A DNA stretch of 64,000 bases, taken from the NCBI GenBank assembly GCA_938005265.1, contig CALLOA010000087.1:1-64000 (forward strand), written 5' to 3'. Position 1 is the stretch's first letter; every line of letters begins with the position of its first letter. Shown piece by piece: positions 19,185-27,758 of the stretch. This DNA is from an uncultured Granulosicoccaceae bacterium (GTDB lineage: Bacteria; Pseudomonadota; Gammaproteobacteria; Granulosicoccales; Granulosicoccaceae). A program made the position numbers and the translations under genes. Below the pieces are notes generated by a model. The model was not told the DNA's origin, ran no database searches, and saw only the letters and a program-made list of their open reading frames with translations.

Positions 19185-20360
19185 TCAGTCTTCAAGCTTT
19201 GCTCCCAATGCGTCAGCCACCATGGACTGGAAATGGTGTACGGCATGTTCACTAAGTTCTGTCAGGCCTTCGTCAACAATAAATCTGCCCTGATTGTAGC
19301 CACGTGACTGCAAACCCTTTTGTACACTTTCGCAAAGACCTATGTCTTCAGGCTGCAACACATCTATCTGGTATTTGATTGCTTCAGACAATTGGTCTGT
19401 CAGTTCGCCGCCCGGAGTGAACCAGTCCTGGTATTCGATGGTTGTGCCGCTACCCGACGGGTTCATTTGTAAAACCGAAAGATTGGGTTCTCCGGGGTAT
19501 ATCCATATCGTGAAGTTAGGCCACACAAAAAAACCGGCATAGCCGAAATCCACATCACCCGGCTTGAAGCTGAATGCTTTGCTGTTAGTAGTGCGCGGCG
19601 CTGCAGCGCATTGCGATGAATATCTTTTGTGGGTGATGGTGCGGTAGGAATTCATATCCACAAGATCGACGAAATCATGGTGAGCAGGAGCACAGTGGTA
19701 GCATTCAAGGAAATTGTCGATCAGAACTTTCCAGTTTGCTTCTACTTCGTACGTATCGCGTTGTGCAAATGCTAAAGAATCAGCATTGGGTAAATAGCTT
19801 TTGATTTCATCTTCGAGGCCGTTGAATTGCTCCCTGAAGGGCTGTGCATCCGGATCAAGATTTACCAGTAACAGGCCACAGAATTCCTCCAGGCGAACTT
19901 CTTTGAGTGAAAAGTCGCATTTGTTGAAGCCTTTGACATTCTCCGAGTTTCTGGCAGCCAGTAACTTTCCTTCAAAGTCGAAAGACCAGGCGTGGTAGGG
20001 GCAGGTAATAACTGTTTTCCTGCCACTGCCTTGCAGCAGTTCGTGTCCACGGTGCGCACAAACGTTGTAGAACGCACGAATTTTGTCGTCAATACCGCGG
20101 GCGAGAAAAATATTTTGCTCATGTATGGAGGTGGTCAGGTATGAACGAGGTTCAGCCAATTGGGATACGTGGCCTGCGTAGTGCCAGGTTTTATAGAAAA
20201 TAGCTTCTTTTTCCAGCTCGAAGCAATCATCGCTGGTATAGAACCTGGCGGGTAGTGTGTATGAAGTTTTGGCGTCGGCGGCGAATGGTTTATCGTCAGC
20301 TTGACGCTTGAGTACAAATTCGTTGCGGTTAGCGCTGCTCGTTGTATCACTCATGTTCAT
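19185..20360 (-). CDS. Rieske non-heme iron oxygenase, carnitine/betaine monooxygenase type
   Basis: 392 residues from ATG 20360. The Rieske cluster ligands are C101 and H103 (CAHRGH) and C120 and H123 (CPYHAW). The catalytic-iron region DNFLECYHCAPAHHDF gives E219, H222 and H227, the same Glu-x2-His-x4-His spacing described for carnitine oxygenase CntA (E205, H208, H213), where Glu replaces the usual bridging Asp. This points to N-demethylation or C-N cleavage of a quaternary amine such as carnitine, glycine betaine or proline betaine. No reductase gene is adjacent, so electrons must come from elsewhere. It is divergent from the class III aminotransferase and is a distant paralogue of the Rieske protein at 61.7 kb. 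Confidence 0.88.
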   Translation of the reverse strand: MNMSDTTSSANRNEFVLKRQADDKPFAADAKTSYTLPARFYTSDDCFELEKEAIFYKTWHYAGHVSQLAEPRSYLTTSIHEQNIFLARGIDDKIRAFYNVCAHRGHELLQGSGRKTVITCPYHAWSFDFEGKLLAARNSENVKGFNKCDFSLKEVRLEEFCGLLLVNLDPDAQPFREQFNGLEDEIKSYLPNADSLAFAQRDTYEVEANWKVLIDNFLECYHCAPAHHDFVDLVDMNSYRTITHKRYSSQCAAAPRTTNSKAFSFKPGDVDFGYAGFFVWPNFTIWIYPGEPNLSVLQMNPSGSGTTIEYQDWFTPGGELTDQLSEAIKYQIDVLQPEDIGLCESVQKGLQSRGYNQGRFIVDEGLTELSEHAVHHFQSMVADALGAKLED

Positions 20361-20536
20361 GATTGGCCAAAACCTGCTGTTGCGGTGTTTTCTTACCGTC
20401 AAGATTATACCCTGACCCGGTAACTATGCGGCGAAAGTCACTCTCGCCTGAGACTGTCTCTGGTTTGGATTAGAGGTTACAGGCCTGGCCGGCAATTTCG
20501 CTATTGCATCACATATTGGATATACTGACGGATTTG

Positions 20537-20562
20537 TGGCTATAGTGGGTAACCAATAGCCA
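20537..20562. promoter_or_regulatory. Inverted repeat before the aminotransferase gene
   Basis: TGGCTAT and ATAGCCA form perfect 7-base arms around a 12-base spacer, 17 bp before the aminotransferase ATG and within the divergent spacer to the Rieske gene. It could be an operator or an mRNA hairpin near the ribosome site. Confidence 0.3.
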
Positions 20563-20578
20563 ACATAACATCCCCATA

Positions 20579-21916
20579 ATGCGAAGCAATCTCAAAAGTG
20601 CTGACAACCAGTTTCTGCATCCCTGGGATGATATGAATGATCTGGATCGCAACGAGCGCACGTTTCTGGTTCGCGGCGAGGGTGTCTACGTTTACGATGA
20701 TACAGGCAATCGCCTGTTGGACGCTCCGGCAGGGATGTGGTGTGTGAATATAGGTCATGGTCGCCAGGAAATGGCCGATGCCATTAGCGAGCAGGTTTTG
20801 AAGCTTGCCTACAACAGCCCGTGGGCGCTAACCAGTGAACCACCGGCCTTGCTGGCGGCCAAGCTTGCTGAGCTGGCACCGGGCGACATCAATCATGTTT
20901 TTTTCTCAACGGGTGGTTCGACTGCAATTGACACAGCATTGCGTTTTGTATGTTTCAGGAACAATCTTTTGGGGCGCCCTGACAAGAAGCATTTTATCAG
21001 TCGTGTTAATGGCTACCATGGTAGTACCTACCTGGCATCATCCTGCTCGGGGAAAGCCAAGGACAAGAAATTTGTAGACCTTGATGATCGGCATTTCCAC
21101 TATATCGGCGACCCCAATCCATTGCACCGCAGCGCACAACAAAGTGTCGAAGAATTTTGTGATCAGTTGGTTGCCGAGCTGGACGATACGATAAAAACCC
21201 TGGGGTCGGACAGGGTCGCAGCATTTGTGGCTGAACCGATACTTGCCTCTGGCGGGGTGGTTGTTCCACCACCGGGCTATCTGAAACGATGTGCTGAAAT
21301 TTGCCGACGCAATGATGTGCTTTTTATCGCTGATGAAGTGGTTACGGCGTTTGGTCGTCTTGGGCATTTTTTCGCAAGCGAGGCAGTATTTGGTGTTGTG
21401 CCGGACATCATCACAACCGCCAAGGGCATCACCTCGGGTTACCTGCCGCTGGGTGCAACGCTTGTTTCGGACAGATTGCTTGCCGGTCTCGACCAGACAG
21501 GTAGCGATCACGCAATATTCGCAAATGGCTACACCTGTTCCGGCCATCCTGTTGCCTGTGCGGCGGCGCTAAAAAATATAGAGATAATCGAAAAGGAAAA
21601 CCTGCTCGATCATTGCCGGGAAGTCGCACCCTATTTCCAGCAAAAGTTATTGGAGCTCCTGGAGCTCGATATCGTAAAGGATGTGCGTGGTATGGGTCTT
21701 ATGGCTTGCGTTGAATGTGAGCAGGCAGTTGCGAAAAATGGTGAGGGAGTGGCTGAAATTATTGATCGTGAGTGTCAGGCGCTGGGGCTGATCGTGCGTC
21801 CGATCTACAACATGTGTGTGATGTCGCCACCGCTGACTATTACCCGCTCCGAGATAGATCATCTGGTCGAAATGTTAAGAGACGGTATTCAGCGCGCCTC
21901 TCAGGTTGTGGCTTGA
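20579..21916 (+). CDS. Class III (omega-amino acid/diamine) pyruvate-type aminotransferase
   Basis: 445 residues, PLP-dependent, cytoplasmic. Motifs in order: HPWDDMND, GMWCVNIGHG, VFFSTGGSTAIDTALR, GYHGST, FIADEVVTAFGRLG and TTAKGITSGYLPLGA with the Schiff-base Lys. This set matches the omega-amino acid/putrescine-pyruvate and taurine-pyruvate subgroup more than acetylornithine enzymes. The natural substrate is likely a small amine, but which one is not readable. It is divergent from a quaternary-amine Rieske oxygenase, which suggests a shared amine catabolic role. The ribosome site at ATG 20579 is weak. Confidence 0.87.
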   Translation: MRSNLKSADNQFLHPWDDMNDLDRNERTFLVRGEGVYVYDDTGNRLLDAPAGMWCVNIGHGRQEMADAISEQVLKLAYNSPWALTSEPPALLAAKLAELAPGDINHVFFSTGGSTAIDTALRFVCFRNNLLGRPDKKHFISRVNGYHGSTYLASSCSGKAKDKKFVDLDDRHFHYIGDPNPLHRSAQQSVEEFCDQLVAELDDTIKTLGSDRVAAFVAEPILASGGVVVPPPGYLKRCAEICRRNDVLFIADEVVTAFGRLGHFFASEAVFGVVPDIITTAKGITSGYLPLGATLVSDRLLAGLDQTGSDHAIFANGYTCSGHPVACAAALKNIEIIEKENLLDHCREVAPYFQQKLLELLELDIVKDVRGMGLMACVECEQAVAKNGEGVAEIIDRECQALGLIVRPIYNMCVMSPPLTITRSEIDHLVEMLRDGIQRASQVVA

Positions 21917-22383
21917 AAACCCTTCCAAATAACCTGTCATTCAGATCTTTTAATGAATTGGTAGCAGAAGCCTGCAACAAACTTCCAATTGAATATATTC
22001 ACTATTTTTAAGCGCTGATCATTGCCGGATTGTTTGCCGGGATATTTGAGCGGTTGCACGCGAACAGCAAGGGTTGAGCTTGCAATATAGCGTTCGATAG
22101 GCAGGAAAATTATGTGAACCATAGCCGATGAAACCGTCAAATCGTTGCAGATTTGGGATCCAGTACATAATTCGTCCGGGTCCTTATCAAAAAAATATCA
22201 CTATTGCAAGAACTCCATAGGCCAAAGCTTGTCATACACCGTACAAGCCAGTGATTTCACATTGTTTTGAGAATCGCAAAGCTTTAATTTTTTGGTATCC
22301 AGCAAACATTTAGTCTGGAAAATTCCGGCAACAGTTCATTTTGGGGAGGGTGAACCAGTACCGGATTTAATGGAGTCACAGTA
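21917..22383. other. 467-bp spacer with no gene found
   Basis: AT-rich DNA between the aminotransferase and the BON gene. The short frames on both strands lack ribosome sites and protein-like composition. It presumably holds the promoter of the BON gene, but I cannot place -35 and -10 boxes with confidence. Confidence 0.5.
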
Positions 22384-22722
22384 ATGAAAAATTTCAAGTC
22401 AACAATATCTCCGTCACCGGAAAAACATTCTGGTGGTCTTTTCGGCCTCAAAAGCATTTTGATGCTATTCGCCCTGTCAGTGGCGTCATCAGTTTCCGCC
22501 AATGCACCCATAAAATCTCTTGATTTGTCCAGTGCAAGCTACCAGGTAAAAAACGGTGTAGCCACGATTTACGGTACTGCTGACGACATGATTCAAAAGA
22601 GGCTGATTGAGCGCATTGTGCTGGGCCTTGCTGATGTACAAGACGTACGCAATGAGCTTGTACTTATGCCACCGACACCAGAAATCGATGACAACATCGG
22701 CTATTTGCCTGAAGGCACATGA
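22384..22722 (+). CDS. Small secreted or anchored BON-domain protein
   Basis: 112 residues with GGAG ten bases before the ATG. A 23-residue polar leader precedes a hydrophobic segment (SILMLFALSVASSVSA), either a signal peptide or an anchor. The rest is a single BON-like module (VKNGVATIYGTADDMIQKRLIERIVLGLADVQDVRNELVL), similar in pattern to the modules of the protein at 1-1.5 kb. A periplasmic role in envelope maintenance is the family expectation. It converges with the transthyretin-like gene with ten bases between the stops. Confidence 0.75.
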   Translation: MKNFKSTISPSPEKHSGGLFGLKSILMLFALSVASSVSANAPIKSLDLSSASYQVKNGVATIYGTADDMIQKRLIERIVLGLADVQDVRNELVLMPPTPEIDDNIGYLPEGT

Positions 22723-22734
22723 ATTTTGCCTTCA
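22710..22734. terminator. Hairpin across the stop codon of the BON gene
   Basis: TGAAGGCA and TGCCTTCA form 8-base arms with a 9-base loop that contains the stop codon. A second hairpin (TCTGGTG with CACCAGA, 22742-22760) follows within the end of the convergent gene. No T-run is present; likely roles are RNA 3-prime end protection or weak bidirectional termination. Confidence 0.4.
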
Positions 22735-23139
22735 AGTTGTCTCTGGTGCAGACCACCAGACACTGTAGTTGTTAGGTGAGATTATAAAAGGGACATGGTA
22801 GCGTGCCTGGTCTTCAGGCATGCGAAAACGAAATATAATCTGATCGCAGTTAATGTTAGCGTTGTCTGGCGATTGTTGGCCCTGCAGTGGTTGCTCCCGC
22901 TGTAGTTTCAGCCACTTGTTCTGCCAGTAATTTCCGGTTTCCAGTTGCAGTTCATAAGTTGACCCGGCTACCAGTAAGTTGGAGTCCAGCGTCTCAAGCA
23001 AGCGCCCGCCACCGTCAGTTTGTGAATGAAAAACCTTTCTGCGGCTTCCATTGCTGTCAATTCTACTTAGCTGGATTTCTACATTTGCCGCATGTGTTCC
23101 ATCGGTGCCATCAAGTACATGTGAAGAAACTATTGCCAA
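22732..23139 (-). CDS. Transthyretin-like (hydroxyisourate hydrolase family) protein lacking the C-terminal signature
   Basis: 135 residues. The start block SSHVLDGTDGTHAANVEIQL matches the N-terminal HVLD signature of 5-hydroxyisourate hydrolase, and YHVPFIISPNNYSVWW matches the penultimate strand. The family-defining YRGS end is replaced by WWSAPETT, and residues that usually follow HVLD (GxPA) are THAA. So the fold is clear, but classical uric-acid-pathway activity is doubtful. The TTG start is supported by GGAG eight bases upstream. It lies 33 bp downstream of the ThDP enzyme gene on the same strand and is probably co-transcribed. No uricase or OHCU decarboxylase is nearby. Confidence 0.78.
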   Translation of the reverse strand: MAIVSSHVLDGTDGTHAANVEIQLSRIDSNGSRRKVFHSQTDGGGRLLETLDSNLLVAGSTYELQLETGNYWQNKWLKLQREQPLQGQQSPDNANINCDQIIFRFRMPEDQARYHVPFIISPNNYSVWWSAPETT

Positions 23140-23172
23140 CGTCTGCTCCTGTTGTATAGCTTGAAATGCCTG

Positions 23173-24945
23173 CTATTCGATTGATGCCTTGTCTCGCTTG
23201 TCGCTGGTTGCCGCCACAATCGGGCTTATAACGCCTCGCGCTTTGACATTGATGCAAGCAGGCTTGCCGCTGGCGAGTGCTCGCTGAACTGCCGGCAGGA
23301 TTTCGCTGCGTTTTTCTACCAGCTCTCCATAACCTCCCATTCCCGCAAACAGACCGTGAAACGGTATATCACGGAAGTCGGTGGCGAAATGATCGCCGTT
23401 TGCAAACAGTCTTTCCTGCTGTTGAGATATGCAGTCGAGACCGCCATTGTTGTCGATCACTACTACGATCGGCAGACTCTCCTGGAAGGCCGCTTCAATC
23501 GACAAGCCGCCTGACAGAAAAGCACCATCACCTGAAATCAATACAACCTGACGTTGCGGATTCAGACGTTTGGCCGACAAGGCGAAGGATACGCCCACAC
23601 CCAGCAGGCTATAAGCCCCTGGGTGCATGACGCCGCCGAGTCTCAGGCCGTTGTGCCCGGCAATATTGCACGCGATTTCTGACCAGAAATGGGTGTTACC
23701 GCCATCAAACACCAGCCAGTCGCCATCTGACATGGCCGACTGAACATCCAGTGACAGCTGCAATGGGTGAATTTCTTCTTCACCCCATTCAGGGCCTGTT
23801 GTGGTTTTATCCAGTGCTGCGAGTGACTCATGGACCCATTCCCTGCGCTTCAGACGGTTGGTTTGCAGCCATTCCTGATCATTTGTGTGCGCTGTCGTGT
23901 TTGCTATCGCAGCAAGTGCATCGAGAAACGCCAGTGGATCGCTGAGAAGAACATGGTCTGCTGCACGATTGAATTCTATTTCTTCAAAAGAGCCGTTGAT
24001 GCAAATCAGTGTGGTGCTGTCAGGAAACAATGGTGGATTGCCAAAGTTCATCTGGTTGTCCAGGCGGCCTCCTATCATCACGGCAACATCGCAATTTTGC
24101 AGTGCAAATTTTGCGGGTGCATATTGATGTATATCGGCCAGTCCCATGTAGGCTGACGAGGTTTCACTTAGCAGTTTCTGGTGGTAGGGGACGTTAAAAA
24201 CCGGAATACCCAGTTTTATACCGGCTGATTCGAGTAGCTTTTCAGCACCGCTCCACCAGACTCCGTGACCGCCAATCAGAATAGGGCGTTTGGCTCGACC
24301 GATTATTTCCAGTGTAGTTGCCAAAGCCTCAGGTTCCGGCCATGCGCGGTGCGGGATCAGCTTGGAATGTGGCTGAATATTTTCGCGGGCGTTCTTCGTA
24401 AACGGGCGTTCCCGGGCAGCACAGTCTTCATCGAATGATGAAAACATGATATCGACAGGAATGGACAGATGGACCGGCCCCGGATAGCCGCTAATGGCAA
24501 TTTGCCAGGCCCTGTCGACAAATTCGGGGATGCGGTTGCCATCACTAACGCTGATGCTGTACTTGCAGAGTGGTTCGGCAATGCGAACATCATCGATTTC
24601 CTTGAAGCCACCTGCGCCAGAGCGTTTCATAGTGCTGCTGCCGGTGATGAATATAACCGGGGAGCGCTCGCCCCAGGCTTCCATCATGGAAGGCACGGCG
24701 TTGGCGAAACCTTCAGGGCCTACCAGGCAGACTGTGGGTTCACGGCTAATGCGAGCATGGCCGTCGGCCAGATGCCCGGCGATTTGCTCGTGTGGGCAGT
24801 TAATGACAGGCGTCTGACACTCCATAAACCCCTCCAGTGCGGGGTTGCAGAAGCCACCAGCAAGGGTAAATACGTGGCGAATGCCTTTCTCGTGGATGCA
24901 ACGTGCCAGAAGCTGGCCACCGCGGATTTGTTTGCTGCTGCCCAT
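23173..24945 (-). CDS. ThDP-dependent acetolactate synthase/decarboxylase-like enzyme
   Basis: 590 residues with the three-domain plan of the ThDP 2-oxoacid decarboxylase/carboligase superfamily. The catalytic Glu that activates thiamine diphosphate is E53 (CPHEQIAGHLADG). The middle domain contains RAKRPILIGGHGVWWSGA, and the cofactor-binding motif is GDGAFLSGGLSIEAAF followed by VVIDNNGG. It acts in the cytoplasm on 2-oxo acids, by decarboxylation or carboligation. There is no regulatory subunit gene, so it is unlikely to be the biosynthetic acetolactate synthase. It is divergent from the FMN hydroxyacid oxidase, whose product class (2-oxo acids) is its expected substrate. Confidence 0.87.
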   Translation of the reverse strand: MGSSKQIRGGQLLARCIHEKGIRHVFTLAGGFCNPALEGFMECQTPVINCPHEQIAGHLADGHARISREPTVCLVGPEGFANAVPSMMEAWGERSPVIFITGSSTMKRSGAGGFKEIDDVRIAEPLCKYSISVSDGNRIPEFVDRAWQIAISGYPGPVHLSIPVDIMFSSFDEDCAARERPFTKNARENIQPHSKLIPHRAWPEPEALATTLEIIGRAKRPILIGGHGVWWSGAEKLLESAGIKLGIPVFNVPYHQKLLSETSSAYMGLADIHQYAPAKFALQNCDVAVMIGGRLDNQMNFGNPPLFPDSTTLICINGSFEEIEFNRAADHVLLSDPLAFLDALAAIANTTAHTNDQEWLQTNRLKRREWVHESLAALDKTTTGPEWGEEEIHPLQLSLDVQSAMSDGDWLVFDGGNTHFWSEIACNIAGHNGLRLGGVMHPGAYSLLGVGVSFALSAKRLNPQRQVVLISGDGAFLSGGLSIEAAFQESLPIVVVIDNNGGLDCISQQQERLFANGDHFATDFRDIPFHGLFAGMGGYGELVEKRSEILPAVQRALASGKPACINVKARGVISPIVAATSDKRDKASIE

Positions 24946-25146
24946 AAAACTGCTCAGTGCGGGTAATTAAAGCGATAGTTGATGAGCCTTTATGGCCTGT
25001 TTTATGGCACAGCATACGTCAGTATCTTGCTAGGCGACAAGTTGCGGCGTGCGTGGTTGTACGATGAATTGCTGCTGACGCTTCCGTTCCGGCGCAGCAC
25101 TAGGTAGCATGCCATCTTCGCTATCTAAATTTAAAGTATCTGGCTG

Positions 25147-26334
25147 ATGGTCATACCGGCTCTGCCCTTTTTTCCACCCGCAACTCTGCATTCCGTTCCC
25201 GATGCACGTCTATTTGCACAACGCCGACTGCCCAAGCTGGTGTTTGATTATATTGATGGAGCAGCCGGGATTGAGGGTGCGGCCTTGCGCAATCAACAGG
25301 CTCTGGCAGCTATTGAGCTTTGCCAGCGTGCGCTAATTAACGTTGATCAGCGTTCGCTGACAACTCGTGTATTTGACAGGGAATGGAAGCTGCCATTCGG
25401 CATAGCACCGATGGGTATGTGTAATCTGTCCTGGCCCGGAGGCGATAATTTTTTAGCACAGGCAGCTGTCGCCAATGAGATTCCTATTGGTTTGTCAACG
25501 GCAGCGTCGTCATCGATAGAGTACATGTGTGACCGGGCTGGCAAGAATCTCTGGTTCCAATTGTATGTAGGACAATCAATTGACTTGGGTATGGAGCTGG
25601 TCGAGCGTGCGAAAAATTCAGGTTGTGAGACACTAATCCTGACGATCGATGTGCCGGTGGTGGCGGCCCGTATACGGGATCAGAAAAATGGCTTCAAAGC
25701 ACCCCTTAAAATCGGGCCAAAACAATTCCTCGACTTTGCACTGCACCCTGAATGGAGCTTGCGAAGCCTGAAAGCAGGAGCGCCTACGCTTGCAAATTTT
25801 GAAACTGGAGACGGCAGCAAACAAAAATTTGATCGGGAAGAGGGTCGTGGCAAGCTGACGTGGGAATTCCTTGTAGAACTTCGTCGTCAATGGAAAGGCA
25901 AGCTCGTTATCAAAGGAGTATCCCATGTAGACGATGCCAGAAAGGCAATAGACGCAGGTGTTGATGCGATTTACGTTTCCAATCATGGCGGCCGGCAGCT
26001 GGACGCAGCACCGGCTGCGATCACACGACTGGTGGAAATTCGTAAAGCCTTGGGGCCAGCGGCCACGCTGTTTTTCGATAGTGGTGTTCGCAGTGGTGAC
26101 GATATCGTACGTGCCATGGCTTGTGGTGCTGATTTTGTGTTTCTTGGTCGCCCGTTTCTCTATGCAATGGCTGCGGCGGGTGAGAGTGGTTTGCAGCAGA
26201 TTATTGATGTACTGTCACAGCAGGTCAGTACCGTTATGGCGCAAACAGGCGTAACTTCCGTTGATCAGCTCACTGAAGATATTCTGGTGCATCCTGGTGT
26301 GTGGGCTAGCGATGATTTGGCCAGGCCTAAATGA
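25147..26334 (+). CDS. FMN-dependent alpha-hydroxyacid oxidase/dehydrogenase
   Basis: 395 residues of the lactate/glycolate/mandelate oxidising TIM-barrel family. Landmarks: LVFDYIDGAAG, FGIAPMGMCNLSWPGGD, WFQLYVG, LTIDVPVVAARIRDQKNGF, LVIKGV with the FMN Lys, and YVSNHGGRQLD with the catalytic His and substrate-binding Arg. It oxidises a 2-hydroxy acid to a 2-oxo acid. There is no obvious membrane segment, so it may be a soluble oxidase. Its stop overlaps the start of the nitrilase-family gene by four bases (ATGA), indicating translational coupling. It is divergent from the ThDP enzyme. Confidence 0.9.
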   Translation: MVIPALPFFPPATLHSVPDARLFAQRRLPKLVFDYIDGAAGIEGAALRNQQALAAIELCQRALINVDQRSLTTRVFDREWKLPFGIAPMGMCNLSWPGGDNFLAQAAVANEIPIGLSTAASSSIEYMCDRAGKNLWFQLYVGQSIDLGMELVERAKNSGCETLILTIDVPVVAARIRDQKNGFKAPLKIGPKQFLDFALHPEWSLRSLKAGAPTLANFETGDGSKQKFDREEGRGKLTWEFLVELRRQWKGKLVIKGVSHVDDARKAIDAGVDAIYVSNHGGRQLDAAPAAITRLVEIRKALGPAATLFFDSGVRSGDDIVRAMACGADFVFLGRPFLYAMAAAGESGLQQIIDVLSQQVSTVMAQTGVTSVDQLTEDILVHPGVWASDDLARPK

Positions 26335-27176
26335 AGCAATCGCAAGGCAATACGTCAGTTACATTGCTGGCATGCCAGCTTGATGTGCCGATTGACATGC
26401 AGACAGCCGCTACGCGAGATCTTCACTTGCAGCGAACGGCTGAATTAGTCGACCAGACTTTGCAACAGCGATCTGCCGATGTGGTTGTACTGCCAGAGCT
26501 TTCCAGTGTTTCTTACACTCGCCATTGTTTTTCAAACCCGAGACTGTTTGCTGAAAAGCCAGGCGGAATTTCTCACCACTATTTAGCGCCTGTGGCAAAA
26601 AAGCATGGTGTCACTTTGCTGTATGGAGCTCCACGAGTAACCGCAGCCCAATCGCTGTCGATTTCGCAGTTTCTGATTGATGCCAGTGGTCAACCTGCCG
26701 GTTTTTATGACAAGTTGCATCTCGCTAACTACGGTGCATCCATGGAGAAAGACTATTTTGTGCGAGGCAAGGGTCTGCAAGTATTCAGTGTTAATGGCTT
26801 AAGCTTGTCTGCACAAATTTGCTATGACATGCGATTCCCGGGCTTTGCATCAACTCTTGCCAGTCAGCATGCTGTTCAGGCGATACTTCACTGCGTGGCG
26901 TTCTATCGGGATGAGAGTTTTTATAGCTGGCATCCCTTTGTTATTGCCAGGGCAATGGAGAATCAGATTTACTGGTTGAGCCTGAATCGCGCGGGTGAAA
27001 ATTTCGGAAGCTCCATTTTCTGTTCACCCTGGGTGGATGAAAATACACCTCCGTTGGTGCTTGGAACTGCTGAAGAATGTGTGTACATTGAACTGAATTC
27101 AGCAGAGATCGAGCGAATTAGGGCGGCTTATACTTTCTCTGCAGACCGTCTGGAGGATTATTCAGATTTGAGTTAA
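26331..27176 (+). CDS. Nitrilase-superfamily carbon-nitrogen hydrolase
   Basis: 281 residues with the Glu-Lys-Cys triad of the superfamily: VVLPELSS (Glu), GFYDKLHLANYG (Lys) and AQICYDMRFPG (Cys). It hydrolyses an amide, carbamoyl or nitrile group; the close match of the Cys motif to amidases makes an amide substrate more likely than a nitrile. It overlaps the FMN hydroxyacid oxidase gene by four bases, so the two products likely work in sequence: hydroxy-amide or hydroxynitrile to hydroxy acid, then to oxo acid. No signal peptide. Confidence 0.88.
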   Translation: MKQSQGNTSVTLLACQLDVPIDMQTAATRDLHLQRTAELVDQTLQQRSADVVVLPELSSVSYTRHCFSNPRLFAEKPGGISHHYLAPVAKKHGVTLLYGAPRVTAAQSLSISQFLIDASGQPAGFYDKLHLANYGASMEKDYFVRGKGLQVFSVNGLSLSAQICYDMRFPGFASTLASQHAVQAILHCVAFYRDESFYSWHPFVIARAMENQIYWLSLNRAGENFGSSIFCSPWVDENTPPLVLGTAEECVYIELNSAEIERIRAAYTFSADRLEDYSDLS

Positions 27177-27288
27177 TCAAGAGCCTGAGACTGTTAAAGA
27201 GCTGAATCATTGGTTTTCAGTTTCATCCGGCTTTTTCAGGACTGCTTCATTAGTTGTTACAACAAGATAGCTTGGGAAACTCAGCGCT

Positions 27289-27624
27289 ATGCAATTGCAA
27301 TCAGATAGTTTTATTCGGATAGATAAGCGGATCTTGTATCTTGCGCTCGCTGTTTTGCTTGCAGTTACAGCTGTTGCTTTGGCGCGTGAAGGATTTGCTG
27401 GCATGAAGACGCCATTCTCTGCCAGCTTCTGGACATGGCAATACTTTATTGATCTGGTTATCGCGCTAGGGATATTCATGATATGGATGTGGCGCGATTG
27501 CCGTCGTCGCGGCAAGAGCCCTTTGCCCTGGATCATTGCTACTTGTCTGTTGGGTTCCATTACAGCACTGATCTACTTGATTGTACGTCAGGCCCCTTCA
27601 CAAATGGCTGATATTGCAAACTGA
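27289..27624 (+). CDS. Small membrane protein, DUF2834-like
   Basis: 111 residues with three predicted membrane helices (LYLALAVLLAVTAVALA; YFIDLVIALGIFMIWMW; WIIATCLLGSITALIYLIV) and the pattern FW-x-WQYFIDL, MWRDCRRRGKSPLPW and GSITALIYLIVR, which is how I recall DUF2834 proteins. Function unknown. It lies 112 bp after the nitrilase-family gene. Confidence 0.65.
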   Translation: MQLQSDSFIRIDKRILYLALAVLLAVTAVALAREGFAGMKTPFSASFWTWQYFIDLVIALGIFMIWMWRDCRRRGKSPLPWIIATCLLGSITALIYLIVRQAPSQMADIAN

Positions 27625-27758
27625 GTCACTCACTGTTTGAGCGTTTATTGTGGTTAACCCGTCTAGCTACACAGGGTGTGTTGTATGACGCAGGCCGTAA
27701 CGTTTCGGGTATTTTTCTCTTGTATTTATAATTTTTTTGGCTGACACGGTAGTCTGAT

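Noticed and set aside
21937..22140. 67-residue minus-strand frame in the spacer after the aminotransferase
   Set aside because: No ribosome site and no recognisable domain; AT-rich spacer DNA gives such frames by chance.
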